Assembly (NCBI GenBank): GCA_030632765.1
Contig: DAOVUC010000035.1
Location: 1 to 10,042, forward strand
Direction of reading: 5' to 3'
Source: Candidatus Dadabacteria bacterium
Lineage (GTDB): Bacteria; Desulfobacterota_D; UBA1144; Nemesobacterales; UBA2774
DNA: 10,042 nucleotides
Shown: piece after piece, positions 1-6,097 of the stretch
Position numbering within the stretch: position 1 is the stretch's first letter
Layout: each line of letters begins with the position of its first letter
Notes under the pieces: generated by a model
The model's input: only the letters and a program-made list of their open reading frames with translations
Database searches by the model: none
What the model was told of the DNA's origin: nothing
Translations under genes and position numbers: made by a program

Positions 1-1
1 C

Positions 2-361
2 GGAAATCTCCTTTGGGATAGTAGAACTGACGGGGGCATTCTTGATTGGGTTTACTCTTTTCCGGCCGTAGATGCCAGCATGGTCTTTATAGGTGGAGTT
101 GACAGTATGTACTCATTTAATAAGAAAACAGGCTCACGCATATGGGAATTTAAGACTGTCCGTGCCCTATCCTCACCTTCAGTTGCCGGCTCCGTTCTAT
201 ATTTTGGGGGTAATGATAAGAACCTATATGCACTGGATATAGAAAGTGGAGAGGAGCTTTGGAGATTTAAAACAAAGGGAGAAATAGAGACATCTCCGGC
301 TATTGATAAAGGAGTGGTTTATTTTGGGAGCAACGATGGTTATATGTATGCTCTAGAGTGA
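2..361 (+). CDS. PQQ-type beta-propeller repeat protein, 3' end only
   Basis: The reading frame is open from the left edge (codon phase at base 2) to a TGA at 359-361, giving the last 119 residues of a longer protein. Two to three blade-like repeats are visible, each with the pattern Y-x-L/F-(x)n-TG-x-x-x-W-x-F-K-T followed by S-P-x-(x)n-V-Y-F-G-x-x-D. Examples are 'GSRIWEFKT', 'GEELWRFKT' and the terminal 'GSNDGYMYALE'. This is the BamB/PQQ-dehydrogenase-type beta-propeller repeat, a fold usually found in secreted or periplasmic proteins. The repeats alone do not separate a BamB-like scaffold, a PQQ enzyme or a structural propeller, and the N-terminus lies outside the window. The first Met in view, at 80, is internal and not a credible start, since repeat-like sequence (G-N-L-L-W-D) precedes it. 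The gene ends inside the convergent phosphatase gene (9-bp overlap), so no dedicated terminator separates them. Confidence 0.85.
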   Translation, partial: GNLLWDSRTDGGILDWVYSFPAVDASMVFIGGVDSMYSFNKKTGSRIWEFKTVRALSSPSVAGSVLYFGGNDKNLYALDIESGEELWRFKTKGEIETSPAIDKGVVYFGSNDGYMYALE

Positions 362-916
362 TTGTGTTTTAGTCAATATCCTACTTGCCGCTTTAACTAA
401 ATCAGTTTCTATAAAGTCGGCATATTCGGAAGATGTTTCTGAACCTGTAAGAACCTGTATGGTTCTAAGCCCGGATTTTTTACCGGCAATCATATCGATG
501 TATGAGTCTCCAATCATCCATGAATTAGGTATGTCTATATCATACGAATTACGGATTGAATCTATCATCCCGGTTTTGGGCTTCCTGCACTCACATATTA
601 TATTGTAAGGGTGCAATGTTCCTCTCGGATTATGCGGGCAATACTCAAACTCTGAAATATGGACCCCATTTTGTTTAAGTATTAAGTCCAGGTATTCGTG
701 CAGTTCCTCTACGTCGTCTTCTGTTAGATGCCCCCGTGCGATTCGTCCCTGGTTGGTAATTACAAATAATAAGCATTCATAGTCCACGAGTTCTTTTAGG
801 GCGCGGATGTACTTATCCGAAATATGAAAGTCTTCTGCTCTATAAATATATTTTTCGCCACCTTTAGGTAGTAATATTGTTTTATCTCTATCAAGAAATA
901 CGGCTTTTGAACCCAT
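353..916 (-). CDS. gmhB: HAD-IIIA phosphatase, D,D-heptose 1,7-bisphosphate 7-phosphatase (GmhB)-like
   Basis: The 187-residue product has the usual GmhB length. HAD motif I is FLDRDKT, with nucleophile D9 and acid/base D11. Motif II is V-I-T-N-Q at 52-56, followed by R-I-A-R-G. A Zn-binding loop is visible as C93-P-H95 and C108-E-C110, followed by R-K-P. Motif III/IV is M-I-G-D-S-Y-I-D, with D137 and D141. The C-x-H...C-x-C zinc loop is the hallmark of GmhB and the related histidinol-phosphate phosphatases. GmhB removes the 7-phosphate in ADP-heptose synthesis for lipopolysaccharide in the cytosol. Motif I has Lys where many family members have Gly (DRDGT). This is seen in some HAD-IIIA members and should not abolish catalysis. 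No other heptose or LPS gene is in view, so the substrate is inferred from the family. The ATG at 914-916 (minus strand) follows an AAAAAGG-type Shine-Dalgarno. The 3' end overlaps the convergent propeller gene by 9 bp. Confidence 0.8.
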   Translation of the reverse strand: MGSKAVFLDRDKTILLPKGGEKYIYRAEDFHISDKYIRALKELVDYECLLFVITNQGRIARGHLTEDDVEELHEYLDLILKQNGVHISEFEYCPHNPRGTLHPYNIICECRKPKTGMIDSIRNSYDIDIPNSWMIGDSYIDMIAGKKSGLRTIQVLTGSETSSEYADFIETDLVKAASRILTKTQSL

Positions 917-1043
917 ATTAACCTTTTTTCATCAAAATGGAGATCCGAAAAACAACTCTGATTAAAATCGATAAACATGCCAAACGGATGAAATCCAACC
1001 CCTGTGTTATTGATTAGAGTATATTGTTTTGAGAGAGCTAAAT

Positions 1044-1074
1044 TTAAGAACCGGCTATTTTTTGGTGTTCTTAA
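1044..1074 (-). terminator. Inverted repeat across the stop of the small RHH gene (possible weak terminator)
   Basis: TTAAGAAC (1044-1051) and GTTCTTAA (1067-1074) form a perfect 8-bp inverted repeat with a 15-nt loop. The TAG stop of the minus-strand gene (1055-1057) lies inside the loop. No T-run follows on the minus strand, so intrinsic termination is doubtful. It could instead be an mRNA-stabilising 3' hairpin or chance in AT-rich DNA. Confidence 0.25.
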
Positions 1075-1270
1075 GGAGTTTGTCTTTAACTTCTTTTGGA
1101 AGGTGCCTTTTTAGGTATTCGACTATAGATTCTCTTACAATCTGAGCGGGCTTCATGCGAAGATGCCATTGTGATTCGTTCAGCATGTCTACAAATTCTT
1201 GAGACGCTTTAACATAAATAGCTTTATCTAAAGTTTCCTTCTTTGTAGGGCTTTTCTTTTTTGTTGCCAT
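1055..1270 (-). CDS. Small ribbon-helix-helix (CopG/Arc-like) protein, putative DNA-binding regulator
   Basis: This is a 71-residue basic protein. A Lys-rich N-terminal tail (residues 4-16) precedes a predicted beta strand A-I-Y-V-K-A-S (17-23). Helix 1 is roughly 24-36. Helix 2 is roughly 40-57, with the pattern P-A-Q-I-V-R-E-S-I-V-E-Y-L, which matches the S/P-x-x-(I/L)-(I/V)-R-x-(A/S)-(I/V)-x-x-Y-L pattern of RHH repressors. A charged Lys-rich tail ends the protein. RHH proteins bind DNA as dimers through the N-terminal strand. The gene is divergent from copA and shares a 267-bp upstream region with it, an arrangement common for a regulator and its target, but no sequence evidence links this protein to copper. 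It could also be an antitoxin-like protein, though no toxin partner is adjacent. The ATG at 1268-1270 (minus strand) has only a weak upstream GGTAG as a ribosome-binding site. Confidence 0.65.
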   Translation of the reverse strand: MATKKKSPTKKETLDKAIYVKASQEFVDMLNESQWHLRMKPAQIVRESIVEYLKRHLPKEVKDKLLKNTKK

Positions 1271-1537
1271 ATGATATATACTACCTATTTTAGATATAAA
1301 TGCAATGCCTCTTTCTATTTGGTGATTTCTGCTTACTAAAAAAAGTGTCCAATCGTATGCTTATAGGACTATTCCTAATAATTGGTAAATAGTATTAAAT
1401 ATAATGTTTACCCTATAAAAATCTAAGATGTAACTCTTCTTTTTTCTATTATATTCATTGAAGGCCATTATATTTGATAAAATTAAATGTATATTATGTA
1501 GTATATTTTATTGTTTCACTGATATGTTCTATCACTT
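1271..1537. promoter_or_regulatory. Shared AT-rich divergent intergenic region with dyads (RHH gene / copA)
   Basis: No gene is visible in this 267-bp gap. It contains TAGGA(1364-1368)-CTAT-TCCTA(1373-1377). It also contains an imperfect palindrome with perfect outer arms GGTAAA (1384-1389) and TTTACC (1407-1412), which encloses a consensus -10 hexamer TATAAT (1400-1405). CCAAT (1349-1353) and ATTGG (1381-1385) bracket the first dyad. No good -35 sits 16-18 bp upstream of TATAAT, and no CueR-type or GC-rich CsoR-type operator is recognisable. If TATAAT is the copA -10, the transcript would have a leader of about 125 nt. The assignment is tentative. Confidence 0.3.
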
Positions 1538-3784
1538 ATGAGTAAAACGGCGGATTCTATGAATAACAAATCTGGGACATCGAAGCGGCTTTATGTGTCT
1601 GATATTAGTTGCGCGGGTTGTGTTGACACTATTGAGACGGCGTTAAAATCCGTTCCGGGGGTTGATGAGGTGCAGGTCAATTTTGCCGATCGGTCTGTGG
1701 TTGTCTCAGGTGATGTGCCGGTCGATATATTAATTCAAGCCATTAGTAAATCAGGCTACACTGCTTCAATAGCCGAAGATAAGACAGATTCCGAAAGAGA
1801 AAATAAGGATTTGGCTCACTATAAAGAGCTCCTTAAAAAAACAGTTATCGCGGGGATAATAAGTTTAGCTATTGTCGCGGTAACTATGCTTGGGCTTCTT
1901 CCTGAAATCACTTCATTTAAAGGGCAGGTCTCCTGGGGGATAGTTTCCCTTCTAGCACTTTTTGTACTCACATACGCGGGAGGGCGGTTTTTTGTAGGCG
2001 CCCTTAAATCTTTTAAAAATCATAATGCTAATATGGATACCCTGATTGCTATAGGAACTGGAGTTGCATGGGTGTATTCAAGCTTTGTTGTTATCTTTCC
2101 TGACGCAGTCTCTGAAATCGCAAGGCACGTTTATTTTGATACCGCAACTTTAATAATTACCTTTATAAATCTGGGCTCTGCGCTTGAGATGAGAGCACGG
2201 GGCAAGACGTCGGAAGCCATAAAACGACTTATCGGGCTTCAGCCCAAGACCGCGAGAGTGCTAAGAGAGGGCAGTGAGGTTGATATTCCGATCGAACAAG
2301 TTCAAATGGATGATATTGTTCGCGTGAGGCCCGGGGAAAAGATACCGGTAGACGGTGAATTAACTGAGGGCTCCTCACATGTTGATGAGTCTATGCTTAC
2401 AGGTGAGCCCGTTCCGGTTTCAAAGAAAGTTGGAGATGAGGTAGTGGGAGGATCTGTAAACAAATCAGGGAGCTTTTTATTTAAGGCAACCAGGATTGGT
2501 GAAGACACTGCGCTATCTCAAATAATAGAAATGGTTCGTAAGGCTCAGAACGCTAAGCCTGAAATCGGTCGTCTGGCAGATAAAGTATCATCAATATTTG
2601 TACCAACCGTATTAATAATTGCGGTGCTTACTATGCTTGCCTGGTTTAATTTCGGCCCCTCACCCCAATTGACATACATGCTTGTAACGACAATGGCCGT
2701 TCTCATCATTGCATGCCCTTGCGCTTTAGGTTTGGCAACGCCGATCTCCGTAATGGTAGGGGTCGGGAAAGCCGCTGAATATGGCGTACTTATACGAAGG
2801 GGCGATGCCCTGCAACAGTCTGGCGAGATATCTACAGTTGTGCTCGATAAAACAGGGACTATTACAGAGGGAAAACCCGTGGTAACTGCCCTAGAGCCTA
2901 CCTCTTCGTGGAGTGAAGAGAAATTGTTAATGATTGCCGCAAGCGTTGAAACAAATTCTGAGCACCCGCTTGCCGAAGCCGTTGTAGAGGCTTCAAAGGA
3001 AAAAAACGTTGAACTCAAATCCATAGAATCATTTGAAGCGGTCTCGGGGCATGGTGTGAGGGCAGTTTATCAACAAAAGACAGTACTCTTGGGTAACCGT
3101 AAGCTAATGCAAGACAGTGGAGTAAAATTAGGATCATTACTTGAAATGTCTGAGAAGTTGTCCAAGATGGGTCAGACTGTTATCTTCGTCTCGGTAGACG
3201 GGGAGGCGGCGGGGTTATTAGGTATATCAGACCCTATTAAAGTGGATTCAAAAGAAGCAATCAAAAGACTTCAGGATTTAGGTATTAAAGTTGTAATGCT
3301 TACAGGGGATAACAGGGCAACTGCACAGACAGTAGCGGGTCTTGTAGGAGTGGATGATTTTATAGCCGAAGTGCTGCCTCAGGATAAAGCGGATCAAATA
3401 ACCAAGCTTCAAGAGAAAGGGGAGAAGGTCGCTATGGTGGGGGACGGAATAAATGATGCCCCGGCACTGGCGGGATCTGACGTAGGTTTTGCAGTAGGCA
3501 CGGGAACAGATGTGGCAATTGAAAGCGCGGATATAACTCTAATGCGGGGTTCACTGCACGGAGTTGCTGACGCGATAGCAATATCAAAAGCAACGCTCCG
3601 AAATATTAAAGAAAATCTTGTTGGGGCTTTCGGTTACAACTCGCTTGCTATACCAATAGCAGCTGGGATACTGTTCCCATTTACGGGACTTTTGCTAAAT
3701 CCTATAATAGCCGGAGCTGCTATGGCTCTATCCTCACTTACAGTTGTAACAAACGCTAATAGGCTCAGGTGGTTTAAACCATAA
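1538..3784 (+). CDS. copA: Cu(I)-exporting P1B-type ATPase CopA
   Basis: A 748-residue inner-membrane copper pump that hydrolyses ATP to move Cu(I) out of the cytosol. One N-terminal heavy-metal-associated domain spans about 17-80, with the Cu-binding pair C25-A-G-C28. Membrane helices follow at roughly 103-121, 132-150, 166-187 and 197-216. The actuator domain carries T288-G-E-P291. The ion-path helix has C393-P-C395. The phosphorylation motif is D437-K-T-G-T. The nucleotide domain has H476-P477, and the hinge has G635-D-G-I-N-D640. The last helices carry Y700-N701 and M729-x-x-S732-S733, which with CPC are the Cu(I)-selective P1B-1 signature; a zinc or cadmium pump would lack these. Length is normal and no motif is missing. 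No clear Shine-Dalgarno precedes the ATG at 1538. An in-frame ATG at 1559 (residue 8) is an alternative that would keep the metal-binding domain. It is cotranscribed with the cupredoxin gene 1 bp downstream. The role could be detoxification or copper supply to cuproenzymes; sequence alone does not decide. Confidence 0.96.
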   Translation: MSKTADSMNNKSGTSKRLYVSDISCAGCVDTIETALKSVPGVDEVQVNFADRSVVVSGDVPVDILIQAISKSGYTASIAEDKTDSERENKDLAHYKELLKKTVIAGIISLAIVAVTMLGLLPEITSFKGQVSWGIVSLLALFVLTYAGGRFFVGALKSFKNHNANMDTLIAIGTGVAWVYSSFVVIFPDAVSEIARHVYFDTATLIITFINLGSALEMRARGKTSEAIKRLIGLQPKTARVLREGSEVDIPIEQVQMDDIVRVRPGEKIPVDGELTEGSSHVDESMLTGEPVPVSKKVGDEVVGGSVNKSGSFLFKATRIGEDTALSQIIEMVRKAQNAKPEIGRLADKVSSIFVPTVLIIAVLTMLAWFNFGPSPQLTYMLVTTMAVLIIACPCALGLATPISVMVGVGKAAEYGVLIRRGDALQQSGEISTVVLDKTGTITEGKPVVTALEPTSSWSEEKLLMIAASVETNSEHPLAEAVVEASKEKNVELKSIESFEAVSGHGVRAVYQQKTVLLGNRKLMQDSGVKLGSLLEMSEKLSKMGQTVIFVSVDGEAAGLLGISDPIKVDSKEAIKRLQDLGIKVVMLTGDNRATAQTVAGLVGVDDFIAEVLPQDKADQITKLQEKGEKVAMVGDGINDAPALAGSDVGFAVGTGTDVAIESADITLMRGSLHGVADAIAISKATLRNIKENLVGAFGYNSLAIPIAAGILFPFTGLLLNPIIAGAAMALSSLTVVTNANRLRWFKP

Positions 3785-3785
3785 A

Positions 3786-4145
3786 ATGGAAATCATAATT
3801 AACTTAACAGGGCTTGTTCTAATAGCTTTTATAGTCTGGTGGTTCTGGATATTCAAAAACCGCTCCGAGGCCCGTGTAGAGGGAAGTGTTTTGGACATTG
3901 TTGTGGACTCTGGCATATATGAACCCTCTGTAATACACGCCAAGGCAGGAGAGTCGGTAACTCTGCGTTTCATTCGTAAAGACAGCAATCCCTGTGCGGA
4001 GAAAGTGCTGTTCTCAGGCCTTGATATAAGTGCCGATCTTGTGGTGGGCACTCCGTATGATCTGACTTTTACGCCTGAGAAAAAAGGTGAGTATGAATTT
4101 ACCTGCCAGATGGCAATGTACCGCGGGAAATTGATAGTCGAGTAG
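3786..4145 (+). CDS. Membrane-anchored cupredoxin-like copper protein linked to CopA
   Basis: A 119-residue protein starting 1 bp after the copA stop, so almost certainly translated from the same mRNA. Residues 5-23 form one hydrophobic helix (I-N-L-T-G-L-V-L-I-A-F-I-V-W-W-F-W-I-F). It is followed by K24, R26 and R30 and then a cupredoxin-type beta domain (about 35-119). Family features are the turn N68-P-C70-A-E-K-V, the stretch F95-T-P-E-K-K-G-E-Y-E-F and the terminal C107-Q-M109-A-M111-Y-R-G. These match the Cupredoxin_1 (EfeO/plastocyanin-like) family often found next to copper ATPases. Candidate ligands are C70, C107, M109 and M111, with no His in the C-terminal ligand loop, so the site looks sulfur-rich and suited to Cu(I). 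The likely role is to bind copper at the membrane and pass it to or accept it from CopA. Which side of the membrane the domain faces is uncertain. A weak SD-like sequence within the copA end implies translational coupling. Confidence 0.88.
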   Translation: MEIIINLTGLVLIAFIVWWFWIFKNRSEARVEGSVLDIVVDSGIYEPSVIHAKAGESVTLRFIRKDSNPCAEKVLFSGLDISADLVVGTPYDLTFTPEKKGEYEFTCQMAMYRGKLIVE

Positions 4146-4203
4146 CTAATTAACTTCGCTGATGCTTTACGCTCTCTTGCATGCATATTAGACGGACTTC
4201 ATG

Positions 4204-4232
4204 TTGACATTAAAAGGTATTCTATATAGCAT
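4204..4232 (+). promoter_or_regulatory. Candidate sigma70-type promoter of tpx
   Basis: A perfect -35 TTGACA (4204-4209) is followed after 17 bp by TAGCAT (4227-4232), which matches the -10 consensus at 4 of 6 positions. Transcription would start near 4240, leaving a leader of about 45 nt with a GGAGG site. The rest of the 140-bp gap after the cupredoxin gene shows no convincing terminator. Confidence 0.5.
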
Positions 4233-4285
4233 TGATTCGGTTTTATTAAACATTCTGTACTAAAAACTCAGGAGGAATTATTATC

Positions 4286-4804
4286 ATGGCAGAAGAAAGA
4301 ACAGGGGTTGTAACGTTAAAAGGAAACCCGCTAACTCTAATTGGCTCTGAAGTTAAGGTTGGCGATAAAGCGCCTGACTTTACAGCTTTAAAAGGTCTTG
4401 GAGCACCTATTACCCTTAAAGATTTGGAGGGTAAGGTAAAGGTTTTTAATGTCATTGTTTCGGTCGATACCCCGGTATGTGATGTACAGACCAAAAGGTT
4501 CAACGAAGAAGCGGTCGATCTTGGTGACGATGTTGAGATTCTGACATTAAGCATGGATCTTCCTTTTGCTCTTAGCCGGTATTGCGCAGCAGAAGGTATT
4601 GATAAAGTTAAAACCGCATCCGACTACAAAGACGCGTCCTTTGGTGAGGCGTATGGAGTTTTAATCAAGGAGCATCGTTTGCTTGCAAGGGCACTTTTTG
4701 TAGTGGATAAGGATGATGTAGTGAGACATGTGGAATATGTTCCGGAAGTAGCAACAGAACCCAACTATGAGTCGGCTATAGCGGCTGTAAAAGAATCCCT
4801 CTAA
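4286..4804 (+). CDS. tpx: Thiol peroxidase Tpx (2-Cys peroxiredoxin)
   Basis: A 172-residue cytosolic or periplasmic-type thiol peroxidase, close to the usual ~168 residues. The N-terminus G-V-V-T-L-K-G-N-P-L is the characteristic Tpx lead-in. The catalytic motif is S-V-D61-T62-P63-V64-C65, with peroxidatic C65 and the Thr/Pro that position it. The resolving cysteine is C100 in A-L-S-R-Y-C-A-A-E. The spacing of 35 residues matches the Tpx subfamily, in which the two cysteines form an intramolecular disulfide reduced by thioredoxin. R135 (R-L-L-A-R-A-L-F-V-V-D) is the expected active-site arginine. It reduces hydrogen peroxide and, preferentially in this family, alkyl hydroperoxides. No signal peptide is visible, so cytosolic action is most likely. 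The start is supported by GGAGG at 4271-4275. The gene is a single transcription unit with its own promoter and a clear terminator. Confidence 0.96.
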   Translation: MAEERTGVVTLKGNPLTLIGSEVKVGDKAPDFTALKGLGAPITLKDLEGKVKVFNVIVSVDTPVCDVQTKRFNEEAVDLGDDVEILTLSMDLPFALSRYCAAEGIDKVKTASDYKDASFGEAYGVLIKEHRLLARALFVVDKDDVVRHVEYVPEVATEPNYESAIAAVKESL

Positions 4805-4823
4805 TTATAAATATCAACATAAG

Positions 4824-4846
4824 AAGCCCTTTAATTAGGGCTTTTT
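4824..4846 (+). terminator. Rho-independent terminator of tpx
   Basis: AAGCCCT (4824-4830) pairs with AGGGCTT (4837-4843) as a perfect 7-bp stem with a 6-nt loop TTAATT. The stem end and following bases give a T-run (4842-4846). It sits 19 bp after the tpx stop. The minus strand has no matching T-run, so it serves tpx. Confidence 0.85.
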
Positions 4847-4894
4847 ATGTCTGAATTTCACTATTCCGAAAAGTAGTCTTCAATCATTATCTCT

Positions 4895-4922
4895 TTGAAA
4901 TACATCTTTATAAATGTATCCT
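4895..4922 (+). promoter_or_regulatory. Candidate promoter with overlapping dyad upstream of the MIP18-family gene
   Basis: TTGAAA (4895-4900) and TATCCT (4917-4922) are spaced by 16 bp and match the sigma70-type hexamers at 5/6 and 4/6 positions. The inverted repeat ATACAT (4900-4905) / ATGTAT (4914-4919) fills the spacer and touches both hexamers, a typical place for a repressor site. No known operator consensus is recognised. The start would be near 4929, about 34 nt before the chosen ATG. Confidence 0.4.
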
Positions 4923-4949
4923 TATGTTAATAAGTATAGAAAATATGCG

Positions 4950-4955
4950 AGGGGG
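4950..4955 (+). promoter_or_regulatory. Ribosome-binding site that fixes the MIP18-family start at 4963
   Basis: AGGGGG lies 7 nt upstream of ATG 4963-4965, while no Shine-Dalgarno precedes the upstream in-frame ATG at 4924. This favours a start 13 codons later than the longest reading frame. The promoter placed at 4895-4922 also makes 4924 unlikely, since it would fall at or before the transcript start. Confidence 0.7.
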
Positions 4956-4962
4956 TCCGAAT

Positions 4963-5487
4963 ATGGGCATCGGAAACATGCTCAGCAGGCTTTTAAACAA
5001 CGAAAGCAAAGCTGAGAAAGATGAAAGGTTAAAGACTTCTATTCAAGAAGTATCTGCTGAGCCTAAAGAAATAAATACAGAAAACAACGTAGAACAAGTC
5101 CTATCCAAAGAACAAGAGTATTCTAATACGGAAGTTGCCAAAGAAGCAGAACCTGCAAATAAACAAAGCTCAAGTGACGCGGGCGGCAAGGTTACAGAGG
5201 GGAAAATACTTGAGGTCTTAAGCGAGGTCTATGATCCTGAAATCCCTATAGACATAGTCAATCTGGGCCTAATTTACGGCATTGACATAGAAGAGGGAAA
5301 GGTCTTAATCTCCATGACCATGACCGCTCCGGGTTGTCCTGCTTCAACTCAAATAGCCGGAGAGTCAAAGTTGGTGGTCGAAGAAATCCCGGGGGTAGAT
5401 TCGGTTGATATTGACATAGTTTGGGACCCGCCCTGGGACCCAAGCAAGATGAGTGAAGAGGCTCAACAAAGTATGGGTATGATTTAA
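4963..5487 (+). CDS. MIP18/SufT-family (DUF59) Fe-S assembly protein with long charged N-terminal extension
   Basis: From the start chosen here the protein has 174 residues. Residues about 75-160 are a MIP18/DUF59 domain: D91-P-E-I-P95-I-D-I-V-N-L-G-L-I-Y-G, then M-T-M-T-A-P-G-C125-P, then V-D-I-D-I-V-W-D-P-P-W-D-P-S-K-M-S-E-E-A at the end. C125 is the conserved family cysteine. The family includes SufT and the eukaryotic CIA factor MIP18, which help insert Fe-S clusters into target proteins in the cytosol, and PaaD, which acts in phenylacetate degradation; the absence of paa genes favours the Fe-S role. Most stand-alone members have about 100-110 residues. Here some 70 extra N-terminal residues consist of a short amphipathic-looking start (M-G-I-G-N-M-L-S-R-L-L) and a Glu/Lys/Gln/Ser-rich, probably disordered stretch (about 12-74). 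It lies between two peroxiredoxin genes, consistent with protection or repair of Fe-S proteins, and is apparently transcribed alone. Confidence 0.85.
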   Translation: MGIGNMLSRLLNNESKAEKDERLKTSIQEVSAEPKEINTENNVEQVLSKEQEYSNTEVAKEAEPANKQSSSDAGGKVTEGKILEVLSEVYDPEIPIDIVNLGLIYGIDIEEGKVLISMTMTAPGCPASTQIAGESKLVVEEIPGVDSVDIDIVWDPPWDPSKMSEEAQQSMGMI

Positions 5488-5498
5488 ACCCATTTTTC

Positions 5499-5527
5499 TT
5501 GTTGGTTTTATCTATTCCCTTTATACT
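5499..5527 (+). promoter_or_regulatory. Candidate promoter of bcp
   Basis: TATACT (5522-5527) matches the -10 consensus at 5 of 6 positions, with TTGTTG (5499-5504) 17 bp upstream as a weak -35 (TTG only). Initiation near 5534 would give a leader of about 47 nt ending in a strong GAGGAG site. A weak 5-bp AAACC/GGTTT inverted repeat in the same gap is too poor to call as a terminator for the gene before it. Confidence 0.4.
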
Positions 5528-5580
5528 CAAAATTTAATCCAGGCATTTAAGTAAAAGTCTATTTAAAGAGGAGATTTATA

Positions 5581-6039
5581 ATGAGTAATATGCCTAAAGT
5601 AGGGGACATAGCGCCAGGATTCGAGGCTGAAACTTATGGCGGCGAAAAGATAAAATTAAGTGATTATAAGGAACATAGCACTGTTGCCCTCTATTTTTAT
5701 CCAAAGGACAACACGCCGGGATGCACAAAAGAGGCGTGTTCTATGAGGGACACAATGGATGAGCTACAAAAACTAGGTGTTCAAGTGCTCGGCGTTAGTA
5801 CTGACGGAGTTAAATCGCATGAGAGCTTCAGGAATAAATTTGATCTTAATTTTCCTCTTCTTAGTGATAAGAGTAAGGGGATTATCACGGCCTATGGAGC
5901 GCAGAGCGATCATGGCTCTGCCAGACGTATAACTTTCTTAATAGATAAATCCGGAGTAATAAGACACGTGTGGACCAAAGTCAAAACTGCGAGCCACTCT
6001 CATGAAGTCATAGAAAAGGTAAAAGAGCTTGGCTTATAG
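5581..6039 (+). CDS. bcp: Peroxiredoxin Bcp/PrxQ (thioredoxin-dependent thiol peroxidase)
   Basis: A 152-residue cytosolic peroxiredoxin, the normal size for Bcp/PrxQ. The thioredoxin-fold start V-G-D-I-A-P-G-F is followed by F39-Y-P-K-D-N-T-P-G-C48-T-K-E-A-C53. C48 is the peroxidatic cysteine and C53, five residues on, is the resolving cysteine of the alpha2-type PrxQ enzymes. V-L-G-V-S-T-D (about 70-76), F-P-L-L-S-D and R-R-I-T-F-L-I-D-K-S-G-V-I-R follow the family order and include the conserved active-site arginine. It reduces peroxides and lipid hydroperoxides with electrons from thioredoxin. GAGGAG (5568-5573) lies 7 nt before the ATG. Together with tpx it gives the cell two thioredoxin-linked peroxidases within 2 kb, on either side of an Fe-S assembly gene. 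No terminator is evident in the 58-bp gap to bioD. Confidence 0.95.
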   Translation: MSNMPKVGDIAPGFEAETYGGEKIKLSDYKEHSTVALYFYPKDNTPGCTKEACSMRDTMDELQKLGVQVLGVSTDGVKSHESFRNKFDLNFPLLSDKSKGIITAYGAQSDHGSARRITFLIDKSGVIRHVWTKVKTASHSHEVIEKVKELGL

Positions 6040-6057
6040 TGTGTGAACCTCTTTAGT

Positions 6058-6086
6058 TTTACAGATTTGATCAAATTACTTATAAT
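6058..6086 (+). promoter_or_regulatory. Strong bioD promoter with palindrome in the spacer; near-leaderless start
   Basis: TTTACA (6058-6063, 5/6) and a perfect TATAAT (6081-6086) are exactly 17 bp apart. The expected start, 6-8 bp beyond the -10, is at 6092-6094, only 4-6 nt before the bioD ATG at 6098. The perfect 12-bp palindrome ATTTGATCAAAT (6065-6076) lies between the two hexamers, where a bound repressor would block RNA polymerase. It does not resemble the BirA operator. Confidence 0.65.
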
Positions 6087-6097
6087 AGCTCACTAAG

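Noticed and set aside
796..978. 60-codon minus-strand open frame overlapping the start of the GmhB-like gene
   Set aside because: It overlaps conserved HAD motif I in another frame and has no recognisable features. The GmhB-like frame has the catalytic motifs.
2545..3024. 159-codon open frame on the minus strand inside copA
   Set aside because: It is entirely antisense to the conserved CopA CPC-to-nucleotide-domain region. The product is Ser/Thr-rich with no recognisable domain, as expected of a shadow frame.
3734..4186. 150-codon minus-strand open frame across the copA end and the cupredoxin gene
   Set aside because: It is antisense to a clearly conserved cupredoxin. It has no ribosome-binding site and no family features.
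4924..4962. Upstream in-frame ATG (4924) as the start of the MIP18-family protein
   Set aside because: It has no Shine-Dalgarno and lies at the predicted transcript start. The ATG at 4963 has AGGGGG 7 nt upstream.
5486..5508. AAACC/GGTTT inverted repeat as a terminator after the MIP18-family gene
   Set aside because: The stem is only 5 bp and AT-rich, with a 13-nt loop. It is not convincing compared with the tpx terminator.
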